NCBI GenBank assembly: GCA_033629205.1
Contig: CM066165.1
Location: 59,607,447-59,671,446 of the forward strand
Direction of reading: 5' to 3'
Length of the DNA stretch: 64,000 nt
Origin: Lithocarpus polystachyus
Lineage: Eukaryota > Streptophyta > Magnoliopsida > Fagales > Fagaceae
In this document: positions 47,104 to 58,480 of the stretch, piece by piece
How positions within the stretch are numbered: the first letter of the stretch is position 1
How the letters are laid out: every line of letters begins with the position of its first letter
Notes under the pieces: generated by a model
What the model saw: the letters and a program-made list of their open reading frames with translations, nothing else
Databases searched by the model: none
What the model was told of the DNA's origin: nothing
Translations under genes and position numbers: made by a program

Positions 47104-48960
47104 GGTCTTTAATTTCAACTTTGAATAACATGTTTTATGAGTTTTGGAATTAGAGATAATAATTTCGTGTTGTTAGAAAATTATGCATTTAATTTTCTGC
47201 ATGGTTGTTGAAACTATGATTTGTTGAAAACTGATATTGATGTTTTGATTGCTGCTTAAATTTGAATTTAAGTATGTTAAATTGATCTTTAAAGCTATAA
47301 CATCAATGGAATTCAGTTTTGATATCAAATTCTGTCTATCATGTTCATATGGTGGTTGTTTGTTCATAAAAAACCATTGAAAATTGTCAACATCTGCCAT
47401 TTAAAAACTGAAATCACGTGTTTTTCGCAAGTAACTTCGCAAGAAGTTAACCCATGAAAAATGCCTCAGAAGGACAAAACTATTTCGTGGGTAAGCTTTA
47501 CTCGTGAATTAGTTGTAAGATAGTCGCGAAAATTTCTGTCTGAATTTTGTGTTTTCACTATTTTGATTTAACCCATTTTCGCGAGAAGAGCCTAGTCGCG
47601 AGCTTCTCACGAAAATGCTTCTGAAGTTTGGTTTGAATTTTTTCTAAGTGTTTCCAAATGTATAAAGAGTAAGTCTGTGTGTGATGAGATTACAATTGGT
47701 TCTAACTAAAAGTACTGATGAGATTAAAGATATTAGTTAAATAGAACTCTTAGTCCTAAATAGTTTGGGACTTGTCTTTTAAGAAACATTCTAATGAGAT
47801 TAGAGTTGTTGTATGATCGAAAGTCCTTAATTTATATTAATTAGAAGTTTTAATGAGATTAAAGCTTAATTAAAAAGTATATAGTTTCTAATGAGATTAG
47901 AATTCTTAATCAAATAAGTTAAGGATAGAGTTCTATATAACTAATTTTTGATTCATTAGTGTTTAAGGAATCATAAATAGTTTAGGACTTCCATTTTAGT
48001 TAGTGATTCTAATGAGATTAGAGTCTTTATAAAGTGCAAGGTTATTAGTTGTAATGGGATCACAATGATTTAAGAAAAACCCAAACAACAAGTGGGAGTG
48101 CTGAAATAACCCTTTTGTTAAGTTTATTGTAATGTGAATAAATACCTTGCCTTGACTTTGAGTCTTGCATTCCAAGTGGAGGGTATTTACTTCATGGATT
48201 ACATGATTAAACTTCCTTGTGATTGCGCGAATATTCGTTACACTATTGTGACGTGACTTAGTAACATCACATCGAATTTAAACAATTAAACACATTTGAT
48301 GTGTAGGGTTAACATTGTGATTAGATCACAATGATTTCATGACAATCCACATGTTTTAAAATTTCTAGTGGGAGAGAGATACGAGGGTTGGATCTCACAG
48401 CCTCCATTGTCGGTTCATAGCGGTGTGGGGTAAACATCTTGTCTTGGCTTCAAACCTTACGTTCCATGTGAAGGATGTTTATTTCATGGTACTACAAGAT
48501 CGAACTTCCCAGTTTATAGTGGTGTAGGCAAGCACCGCATCTTGGCCTCGAGTCTTGCGTTCCATGTGGAGGGTGTTTTGCATCATGGTACTACAGGATT
48601 AAACCCTACAAGGGTAGAATTATGTGACTACAGATGGTTCTAGGCAATGGTATACACTAGACTAAGTTTGATAGTATCCTCTATGTTGAGTTTTTGCTAT
48701 TATTACCTAGAGGCTAAAGGTAAAGCGGCAAATTATTTTTATTTGGTAAGAGTTACCATGATAGCATTAATAATGAGAATATTTCTCGTTTGATCATAGT
48801 GATTGATATGACCTTACTTCTGAGGAATATTAATTGCAGGATTAGGTTGTCATTGCACCTAATATAATATGTTTTTATGGGTTCCATATTATATGGTTAA
48901 GGATGCAAAATATAATGTCCCTTTAATTATGTTCATAGTCTCAAAATAAAGTTGTCATAA
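47104..48960 (+). other. Copia F leader, enlarged and hairpin-rich
   Basis: About 1.85 kb, against ~1.2 kb in C1 and H. It holds a TCGCGA-type word cluster (~47420-47615), a triloop hairpin array (47680-48070, with another near 48313-48331), and three stem-loop units at 48140-48188, 48432-48480 and 48531-48577. Outer arms are AAATACC/GGTATTT, AAACATC/GATGTTT and AGCACC/GGTGTT respectively. Confidence 0.72.
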
Positions 48961-51900
48961 ATTTTGTTCTCTAACTTCTATTTCAATAGAATCACATTAA
49001 CTAAGAAATAATTTTGGACATGATGTTTAAAGGAGTTGAAGTATATAAATGTGTTTCGATTCAGCATTGTCATAATTTCCTATGCATGATGTATTGATGG
49101 AAGATAGCTTATGATATGATCATAGTTTCCATTGAAATGCTAAAATGTTACATTGACTTCTATCTCAATTGTGCTACGGCATGAGATGCAAGAGTTAGTA
49201 CTAGACTTAGACTTTATATTAAGTCTAAATGAGATGTTTAGTATGAATCATATTGAGTGCTAAAAAAATTTTAAAGAGTTCAAATTCTATGTCATTTTAT
49301 GAAAATATATTATTTTTAAATGAATTGGAATTCTTAGATGTAGAGAATAAATGTTAATCTCATATGGATTTGATCCGCAAGTCCTTGTTGGAATCATTTG
49401 ATCAATTCAGATTGTTTTGAAAATAAATTCTTTTTATGTTATTTAAATTGATGAGTGAGTTCTACGCAACAGTGGACATCCTAAAAGCTAAGGCTAGGAT
49501 CAATATGATTTAATTCAAAATTCTTAGCCTGAGCCAGAAGGTAAGGGTGATAAGAAGAGGAATTAAAATATCAAACAGTTGGACAGGCTAAATGCTCTAG
49601 TAGTTGCCCAAAGGAAATTGTCATGACCAAAAAGAAAGTGTATTTGTTTTGGTAAAGCTAAAAGCACTGTCCATGATTATTTTCTAGATGGAAATTTACA
49701 TGTTTTACTTATTAAAGAGAAAGTTTCCATCCTTTGTTATTATATGTTTTGGCACTTATGACTATATCTTATTAATCTTAATGGTATTTAAGATTGGTAA
49801 AAGATGGGCTTTTAGAACCATTATTTTGATATATTCCCAATCTATGAATTCTATTTAGAGGATAATATAATCTAGGGCTCATTTATTGTTAAGGAATAAA
49901 GTTTCAATGACTTCTTTAAGTCAGTGTATACATAAAGGAGGGATAAGACTCTTTTAGAAATAATAAAGCACATGATAAGTATTTCCATTTACTTATTCCT
50001 TTTGGAGATATACTCTATGTATTACTATACATTTTCTAAAATTCATTTCAAAAGTTTTTTCCTAGGATATTTATTAAATTGTGGATTGGGTGAAAACCTT
50101 GTATATGATACTTCCACTTTTGGAGATGTCCAGCAATTGTGCTAGGAAGGAAGTCTAACATAATTGAAATCAAAAGATAAAAAACTGTGTGTTTATGATG
50201 GGTATCCAAAACGAGTTGCAAAAGATTGTTTTGGTAGTCATAAAGAAGACAAGATGTTTGTAAAGTACAAATACAAAGTTCTTGGTGATGACTATGTGAA
50301 TAATCTTAAGGTTAAACGTATAATTGTTCTAGAAGAAAAATGTCAGAATTTGTTGAAAGACAGTTACAAAATACATTTATAAATGAGATGGTTGTATTAG
50401 ATACACTACAAGACATTATTCTATATATATATATATATATATAGCTAGTACACTGGTACAATATCATAGTGGGAGGATTATCAATTACCAAATAAATTCA
50501 TACTTTTAGGTTAAAATTTTGAAGTCATTCCACAAGGATATGAATTTGATCCACAGTCCTACGTAGAGGCAATGGATGATATGAACTTGATCAAGGTTAT
50601 GTGAATAGAATTGGATTCTATTTAAAATCTAGAACTTGTAGAGGCGCCTAATGGCATTAAGCCTATTGTTTTCAAATAGGTCTACAAGCAAATGAGATTG
50701 ATAAATTTGAAGGTGCAAACCTTTAAAGTCGAGACTAGTGGCGAAAAGATTTATTCAGAAAGAAATGGTTTGATATGAAAAGATATTTTTACCAATAGTC
50801 AAGTCTGACTCTATCTAAATTCTCTTATCCATTATATTTCATTTGGATGAAATGTGGCAATGGATATCAAGAAAGCTTCTTTTAGTAGCAATCTTGAGGA
50901 AAACATCTATATGATGTTGTTAGGATTAATGCCCTTAAATCCTATTGTATGATGCTATGTATGATATCAAGTATGACATTATGTATGACTTCATATTATG
51001 ATTAATAAAGTTGATTTATTATTATCTAAAATAATGGTAACATGAATATTTGGACATTATCAAATAGTCCATGAGATGCATAGTATGTGATTTTTGTAAA
51101 AAGCCACAGAAGATATAAATCACAAGTTCTTTGTAAACTCAGAATTATAGTTCGTAGTCGGTGATGAAATTGGGCATTTCATCTGCGAAGACTATAACAT
51201 ATCAACTAAGACGATTTTTCTTGATCATGGAAGTGGAGACTTCTAGTTGATATGTTAATATGTTTTAAGAGTTAAGACATAATGAACTAGACCGCTGTGA
51301 GATTTATTATTCTCCTAATGACTGTCAAATGAATAATAAATCTCACGACTTCTATTTGCATGAACTCTTAATCTTGAGAGAATAATGGACCTGATCATGA
51401 AGTGTAGGTTGCTTTGATATATCAAGAGTGAGATCTAAAGTAACGGTCAAAACCTCAGTATGTTGGGCAGCAACATTTAGTGTTGATGGAACATATATTC
51501 TCAAGATGGAATTCATAGTCTCTTAACGGAGATACAAAATATTCCCTTGAGATAAGTTTAATGGGTTCAGTTATTCAGAGAGTTAGGCCTAACCACTTTA
51601 TGAAATTGGATTTCATAAATATGTTTATGAGATTGGATTTTATAAATATATGATGAATAACTTTAAAAAGGATTAAACCGGGTACTCAAGGATTAAGATG
51701 TAGTAATTTACAAAGTGGCAGTCTATATTCATGACTTTGTATTACGACGAATATTTTATGAAGGGGTTGCATGTATAATGAAGTCTTGGGATATAATTTA
51801 TTAATAAGGCCTAGAGTGCAATTATATTTATATAGTGGTATTAAATATAATTAATGGTAATTTTGAACTTGTCAAGAGTTAACAGAAAAGCCCAAGGCCT

Positions 51901-53222
51901 ATTGGAGCTAGTGTCTTATTTGTTCCCTTTTGGGCCCACTCCAAGACACACACTAAAGCCCAATTGGGAAGGCCCAAAAGGCTAGCCTAATTAGATAATC
52001 AGTTATGTAGAGAGAAACATACATAATTTTATGAACATGAAATGGTTTGTATGCTGGTGTAAGAGACTCCTTTATATTCTCTCTAGAACAAACACATAGA
52101 ACTGATTGAGAGATCACACATCTTAGGCATCAAGTGGAATTGGAGTGAAGATTAAAAGTGTTCTCAAGTGCTTTTCATCTTCGGTTTTGAAATTCACCAT
52201 ACCAAGATACACTCTCTTGTTCTTATATTCTAAAATTTACATAGCACATATTATTTATTACGAATGAAGTAGATCCGTTAATTTTTTGTTGCGTATGTTT
52301 TGTATGCGATACAAACATGTTATTTCCATCAGATGTAACTAGACCTGTACATAGCAAAGAAACAGTAGTGTAAAGTATGCAAATTGCTTAAATTCCATTT
52401 AAGGATCAAAGCAAGCAGCTGAATCATAAAATATCATCTTTGATCAAGGAGTCAAATTGTTTGATTTTAATCAAGTATCAAAAGGCCTTATGCGTGTAAA
52501 AGCTATATAGAATGGTAAATTTCTTAATGTATGTTGATGACATTCTAATCATTTAGAATGATGTAGAGTTATTGTCATCAATGGAGTTTTTTGTTGTTTA
52601 ATCCAGTTTAACATAAAGTACTTGGGAAAGACTAGTCACATCCTAAGAATTAAACTTTGTTAAAATTCAAAAATTAGGATGTTGGGTCTATATCAAAATG
52701 CTTAAATAGATTAGATTCTAGCCAAGTATAGCATGTAATTATTCAAGAAAGGATTATTTCCTTTTAAGTTTGAAGTTCCTTCATGAAGGATTATTGACCT
52801 AAGACATATAACAGGCAGAGCATATTAAGATGGTTCCTTATACCATATTAATAGGAAGTCTTTATGCTATGCTATATACTAGGCTAAATATTTATTTTAC
52901 GATGGGCATGGTAATCAAATATGAAAAGAATCAAAGATTACTTAATTTAGTGGAAGTAAAACATATACTCAAATATCTTTGGAGAATGAGGGATTATATC
53001 TTTGTCCGCAAAAGTGAGGTCTTAATTGTTACTGGATGTACAAATACTGACTTGTAGTTTGATTGTGATTCATGAAGTTGGACTTCAAGATATGTGTTCA
53101 TCTCAGGTGGTGAAGATACGCATTAAGTGTAAGTATTATTTCATTAGAGAGATATGAGTACTTGAGAAGTAGTAGTAGAAAAGATCATTTATGCAATAAA
53201 TCTGGCTAAAACTTGTTTCCAA
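48961..53222 (+). pseudogene. F: decayed Copia gag-pol, split by a solo LTR
   Basis: The parts are 48961-50917 and 52338-53222. It follows D2 closely in order and apparently in lesions: gag trace (49150-49500), a Lys-rich region, CVYDGYPKR near 50190, RT traces (YVDDI-like words near 52535) and RNase H traces (IGSLYAMLYTRLNIYF near 52848). No frame is open beyond ~75 codons. The 3' end stops at 53222-53227, inside RNase H, where a minus-strand LTR begins. Neither the PPT nor a 3' LTR in plus orientation is present. Confidence 0.75.
50918..52332 (+). repeat. Solo LTR (A type) inside F pol
   Basis: It starts TGTTAGGATTAATGCCC and ends TTATTTCCATCA; perfect TSDs GATGT lie at 50913-50917 and 52333-52337. 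The end variant CCATCA matches the Copia H 5' LTR. No TATA box at the usual place. Confidence 0.92.
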
Positions 53223-53741
53223 ACCTTTGTTGGGAATCATTATGTTTGTATCGCATACAAAACATACGCAGGGGAAAATAAACGGATCTACTTCATTCGA
53301 AAACGATAACATGCACTATGTAAGTTTCAGAATATAAGAACAAGAGAGTGTACCTTGATGCGGTGAATTTCAAAACCGAATGAAGAAGTACTCGGGAATA
53401 CTTTCAATCTTCACTCCAATTCCACTCGATGCCCAAGATGTGTGGTCTCTCAATCAGTTCTATGTTTCTAGAGAGAATATGAAAGAGTGTCTTTCTTCCT
53501 TATTTTTTATTACCTTACACATACAAACCATTTCATTCAATATAAAATTCTGTATGTTTCTCTCCACATAACTGATTATCTAATTGGGCTAGCCTTTTGG
53601 GCCTTCCCAATTGGGCTTTAGTGTGTGGCTTGGAGTGGGACCAAAAGGGAACAAATAAGACACTAGCTCCAATGGGCCTTGGGCTTTTCTGTCAACTCTT
53701 GACAAGTCCAAAGTTACCATTAATTATATTTAAAACCACTA

Positions 53742-54587
53742 TGTTAGGTTCTAAGAATTAGGAACTAATGTATTAGAACTTCAATTTGTAATGTTGGCAA
53801 ACCATGATCAAAACAATGTTTAGTCTTGTGTTAGACTTTGCTCAAAGTATGGGATTTTATGTAAAGTTAGAATCGAGTTTACTGCAGAAGTAACTGTTCA
53901 CTTTCTGCCAGACTCGATCGATCGAAAATTAGGCTCGATCGATCGAAAATTGGGCAGATCGTTTTTCTGCAGAAAATTCCAACTCAGCCCTAGTCCATTT
54001 AATGTATAGGGTTTTATGTTTTGCCCTAAGTATATAAGGGAAAACCCTAGCCACGTTTTTAGAGTTCTGAATGCTGTGTTTGTGAATCTCTTTGTGAGAT
54101 CTAGAGGTGTTTACCTTCACATACACTTAGGGTTTACAAACTCGAGACTTATGTCTAGAGCTTGATAAATCAATACAGTTGCAAAATCAAAAGAGCATAA
54201 AGATATACAAGCAGGTGCGCTTGTGATTTGCTGAAGAATTCAAGGAAAGAAGGAGTCCGTGGATCTCGGAGCTATCATGGGGTCATGGTAGTAAGTTTCC
54301 TACACTTGGGTAGCAATAGGATGTTAGTGGTCTAAGTCTTATTGTGTAAACTTCGATTCTTTCATAGTGGATTCAGTTTACCTTGAGGATAGCTAGGTTA
54401 AATCCTCCCAAGGTTTTTACCGGTGTGGTTTCCTGGGTCATCAGATCTTTGTGTTCTTTAATTTCCGCTGCTTTGTTGTTTTTGTTTATTTTGTGTTAAC
54501 CTAGATTTAATTAAATTACCTAAGTTAATCACTTGGCTAATTCACTAGGTTAATCTGTTGGGTTTAAGGGGTCTAAACGAACTGACA
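53742..54587 (+). repeat. TG2 5' LTR (846 bp)
   Basis: It contains two 21-bp units, each with TCGATCGATCGA (53914-53925 and 53935-53946), a TATA-like TATATAAG (54031-54038) and a conserved GAAAACCCTAGCCACG start-region motif, and ends AACGAACTGACA. Confidence 0.93.
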
Positions 54588-54589
54588 AG

Positions 54590-54601
54590 TGGTATCAGAG
54601 C
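54590..54601 (+). promoter_or_regulatory. TG2 primer binding site
   Basis: TGGTATCAGAGC lies two bases after the 5' LTR; complementary to the 3' end of initiator Met tRNA. Confidence 0.9.
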
Positions 54602-54658
54602 GGGTAGTTTTTGTTTTTGATCCTTTGATCTTTTAGCTGATCCTTAACCCCTGTTGTC

Positions 54659-56410
54659 ATGGAACACGGACACTCTCTTGTTGTTCCACCTCACTTTGAT
54701 GGAAACAACTATGCTTATTGGAAAGTAAGGATGAAAGCATTCCTGAAATCCATTGATGAGAGAGTTTGGAATGCCGTTGAGTACGGATGGGAGAAGCCCA
54801 CTATTCCTGTGAGTGAGTGGCAAACTTCTCAAAAGGAGGCAGCCGCTTTTAATAGCAAAGCTATGAATGCTATTTTTAATGCTGTCTCAATGGAGGAATT
54901 TAAGAGAATCTCTAATGTTGAGGTTGCTCATACTGCTTGGAAAATCCTCCAGACTGTGCATGAAGGCACGAAGGCAGTTAAGATTAATAAGTTGCAGCAA
55001 TTAACCTCTAGATTTAAAAGCATTAGAATGAATGATGATGAATCTTTTGATGAATTCTATGCTAAATTGAATGATATTGTTAATTCTGCTTATAATTTGG
55101 GTGAAATATATGATCAACCTAAAATTGTTAGGAAGATTCTTAGATCTTTGACTGAAGATTTTAGACCCAAAGTGACTGCCATCACTGAGAGCAAGGATGT
55201 GGACTCCATCCCTGTTGAAGAACTTGTAGGATCTCTTCAGTCCTATGAGTTAGACCTCCCTAAGACTAACAAATCCAAATCAATGGCTCTTAAGTTTGTT
55301 GATGATGTTGAGGATGGTGGATTTGATGATGAACTCTCTGCTACAGAGATTGCCTATCTTGCCAAGAACTTTAGAAACTTTCTTAGGAACAATAACAGAA
55401 GGGCAAGAGGCAATAACACTGTTGAACCTAGAAATTTTAGGAGGAATGATCCCACTAAGGTCAATAACACTGAAAAACTTAAGGAGAAAGTAGGTCAGCC
55501 TTCTAATAATTCTTTGGGACAACAATGTTATGGTTGTCAAGGGTATGGTCATTTAAAATCTAAATGTCCTACATACTTGAGGTATAAGGGTAAGGCTACG
55601 GCTGTAACCCTTAGTGATGATGAAGTTTCTGACAATGAATCCGCTAGTGATGAGGATGGAAACTTCATTGCTTTCACTGCTACTACTGTAGTTAGTGAAA
55701 GCATGTCTGTTGAAGATGCAGATTTACAGAAAGCCTATAATAAACTTTGCAAAGTTGCTGCAAAGGATGCCATGAATGTTGAGTTAGGCTTGAAGAAAAT
55801 TGCATCTTTGGAACTTGAAAAGAAAAATTTACTTGTGAAATTGTTTGATGCAAATGAGCTTTTGAATAATGTGAAAACTAAGAACATGCTCTTACTTGAT
55901 AAAGTTAAATGTTTGGAACTTGATTTATCTGTTGCTAAAGAACAAACTAATAGGTCTGCAAGCTCCAAACTTGATCACATGCTGAGTGTTCAAAAGTCTC
56001 CTTCTGAAAAAACTGGTTTAGGTTTTGTGGATAGCTTCTCTGTGCCTGAACCTTCTTCCACTAAATTTGTCCCGTCTTCTGAACCTCCTAAGAGTGAGAT
56101 TGTCAAACCCTTGGTGAGTGAACCTGTCAAACCTATAGATGTTACTCCACCTAGAAAAATTAGGGTTGATCTTCAAGCTTCTCATTCTAGAGCTTCTACT
56201 TCTACTAAGGGCAAGTTGCATGATAAGCCTGCATGGGTTTGTCATTTTTGTGGAAAACCTGGACACATTCATCCAAATTGTTTCAAATTGCAAGCTGCGA
56301 AGCGAGCAAATAAAACTAAAGTACCTATGACTCAAGCACATGATCCTATGGTACTTATTGGAGAATTGGTAAAGGCGTTAAACCTTTATTCAAATCCTGG
56401 AGTTGCTTAG
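54659..56410 (+). CDS. TG2 Gag polyprotein with two zinc knuckles, intact
   Basis: 583 residues, starting 57 bases after the PBS at the first ATG. Residues ~8-35 form a DUF4219-like segment (FDGNNYAYWKVRMKAFL). Residues ~60-190 form a UBN2/Copia-type gag core (AWKILQTVHEG, KIVRKILRSL, ESKDVDSIPVEELVGSLQSYE). A zinc knuckle CYGCQGYGHLKSKC is at 290-303, an acidic stretch at ~310-345, a coiled-coil-like region at ~355-430, and a second knuckle CHFCGKPGHIHPNC at 528-541. It should assemble virus-like particles and bind RNA in the cytoplasm. No protease or pol follows in any frame. TG1 carries a broken homologue. The knuckle spacing is C-X2-C-X4-H-X4-C in both. Confidence 0.93.
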   Translation: MEHGHSLVVPPHFDGNNYAYWKVRMKAFLKSIDERVWNAVEYGWEKPTIPVSEWQTSQKEAAAFNSKAMNAIFNAVSMEEFKRISNVEVAHTAWKILQTVHEGTKAVKINKLQQLTSRFKSIRMNDDESFDEFYAKLNDIVNSAYNLGEIYDQPKIVRKILRSLTEDFRPKVTAITESKDVDSIPVEELVGSLQSYELDLPKTNKSKSMALKFVDDVEDGGFDDELSATEIAYLAKNFRNFLRNNNRRARGNNTVEPRNFRRNDPTKVNNTEKLKEKVGQPSNNSLGQQCYGCQGYGHLKSKCPTYLRYKGKATAVTLSDDEVSDNESASDEDGNFIAFTATTVVSESMSVEDADLQKAYNKLCKVAAKDAMNVELGLKKIASLELEKKNLLVKLFDANELLNNVKTKNMLLLDKVKCLELDLSVAKEQTNRSASSKLDHMLSVQKSPSEKTGLGFVDSFSVPEPSSTKFVPSSEPPKSEIVKPLVSEPVKPIDVTPPRKIRVDLQASHSRASTSTKGKLHDKPAWVCHFCGKPGHIHPNCFKLQAAKRANKTKVPMTQAHDPMVLIGELVKALNLYSNPGVA

Positions 56411-58480
56411 AATTCTAATGTGAATCATAACTCCAATGCAAGAGTTGCATCTAAAAAGTTTTGGATGCAAAAGGCTCAATCTAATTGAGTCTGTCTGACA
56501 TGGTCCTTGTGCTTCATCGCTCTATCTTTTGTGACCTCTATTTCTAGGATTTGCATTGCATTACATTCATGCATTTCATTCTAGGATGTTTGTTTCTTTG
56601 ATATAAAAAAAAAAATTTGCAAATTGTGTTTTTGCTATTTTTTCTTGAATTTGAAGACAAGGTTGGTCAATCAAATTTTACATATCATATGTATGTACCT
56701 TGTTTAGCTTTGATGCACTATTCTTTTTGCACTTTACTAGCTAAAATTTTGTTGTGCATGTTGTGTGGGAAGATGCTATATTTGTTGATCACATGATCTT
56801 GATTTTGAAGTCGTATGTCTTTGATTGTCGGACTTGAACTTATTGAGAAAGGCATAAATAACCATCTCACCACTGTTTATTAGCCAATCATGAACACCTT
56901 AGTGCATATCGTAAGATTTTGTGCTCGAGAAAGTGTAGCACATGCACAAAAAGAACATAAGGTGTAGCCTCTAATTAAAATTGGTGTGTACATTATTGGG
57001 CTATAATAATCTCACAAATTCAAATAAAATTGGTGTGTACATTATCCCGGCTATATTATTAAGTTTCTAATCAATTAAATTGAATTATGAGGCAAATCAA
57101 GAAACTTACATGATTGCAAGCTTTTATTCTAGGAGATGTGGGAGTTATATGATGTAACTCTTTAAGGAATTGTCTCTTTCAAATTCATGTGATGGATTTT
57201 GTAGAAATTGTGATTGATCTCTATGTGCATATCCTCTCACATGTTTCTCAAACCTATGCTAGTTGCACACACTACACAAGTTATTTTTTGCTAAACTGTG
57301 TACATGTTTGTGTGTGTTCTTTGGTCTGACCAACCAAGTTTGAGAATTTCTGGAAATTGATGCAGAACATGTTTGCTTGTTTGAATTTTTTTTTTTTGGG
57401 TATTGAAAGAAAATTTTGCTTTGAGAAATCTGGGTTGAATTCATGTATTTTTGGAAAACATCTCATCTCATACTCATGCATTTTTGTCATATAATCTGAT
57501 GCTTTGAGAAGAGACTGCACTGAAATTGGTGTGTTTTTTCAAAAATTAATTTTTCCAGAATTTCGATCGATCGAAACAGATTTTCGACCGATCGAAAATG
57601 TTTCAAAATCAATGGAAAAGTTTCTGGTTGACTCGATCGATCCAAGTTGAATTTGGATCAATCGAAGCTATTTTCGATCGATCGAATGTAATTTTGGATC
57701 AATCGAAAATCGGGATGATTGGTTTTAAAAAGGTCTTTTTTTTTCCACGTGATTCTTTACCTTTCAAAACTTTTTCAAAAGTTTTTGTCTCCCTACCAAC
57801 CAGTCAAGCACTTTTCTTGGAGATTTTGTCGTTTTCTTCCAATTCTTTTGCCAAATCTCTCTCTCCCAAGGCTGGTAAGACGTTTTTGCCCCTCCTTTTG
57901 AATTTATTTTCATGTCTCATGCATTATTTTCATGCATTTTTGGGTATTTTTGAAATTTTTATTTTGGCAAATTTGGAATTGATTTTGAGTGTTTCTTTCT
58001 TAAATTTTTCATGGGTTTTTGTGGGGACACTATACACAAGCACTACAAGTGGTTTAATTTGATTATTTTTGTGTTTTATGGAAAATTTGAAATTCTAGGG
58101 CTTGAAATTGAGAAAATTGGGGGTTTTGTTCAATTTGATTGAAATTGATGAAATTGGCTTGTTGAATGGATAAATTTGATCCTTATATTGAGTTAATTAA
58201 CTGTTGTGTTGATCAATTTATCAATTTGTTGTGTTTTGAAAATTTAGGGTTTTTCAAATTGGGTATTTTTGATACAAATTACATGCTCAAGCCAATTTTG
58301 TAAATTTGGATCATAATTGAACTTGTTACTGCATTAGTACATGCATCATTTGGTGTTCATGCTCATGCATCATATAGATTTGTTATTTTCTATATTTTAT
58401 GTTGTGCTAACTTGCAGTCTGCCCTTGGTTTTTTGTTTTGCTCTTCTCTTGCTGTGGTTCTTTTTCCTTTCCTTAGCACC
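56411..58480 (+). other. TG2 gag-ORF2 spacer with CGATCGATCG words and a candidate intron
   Basis: About 2.0 kb; ORFs here are translations of low-complexity sequence. CGATCG-type words cluster at 57561-57710, starting with TTTCGATCGATCGAAA. A pyrimidine-rich stretch ends at a donor-like AAGGCTG|GTAAGA (GT at 57875). T-rich sequence follows, with acceptor-like ends at CTTGCAG (58417) and TTTCCTTAG (58476). ORF2 begins four bases after the second. Confidence 0.5.

Noticed and set aside
57598..58062. 154-codon ORF in the TG2 spacer
   Set aside because: Its N-terminal half is the translation of CGATCG words and the rest of T-rich sequence; TG1 has no counterpart.
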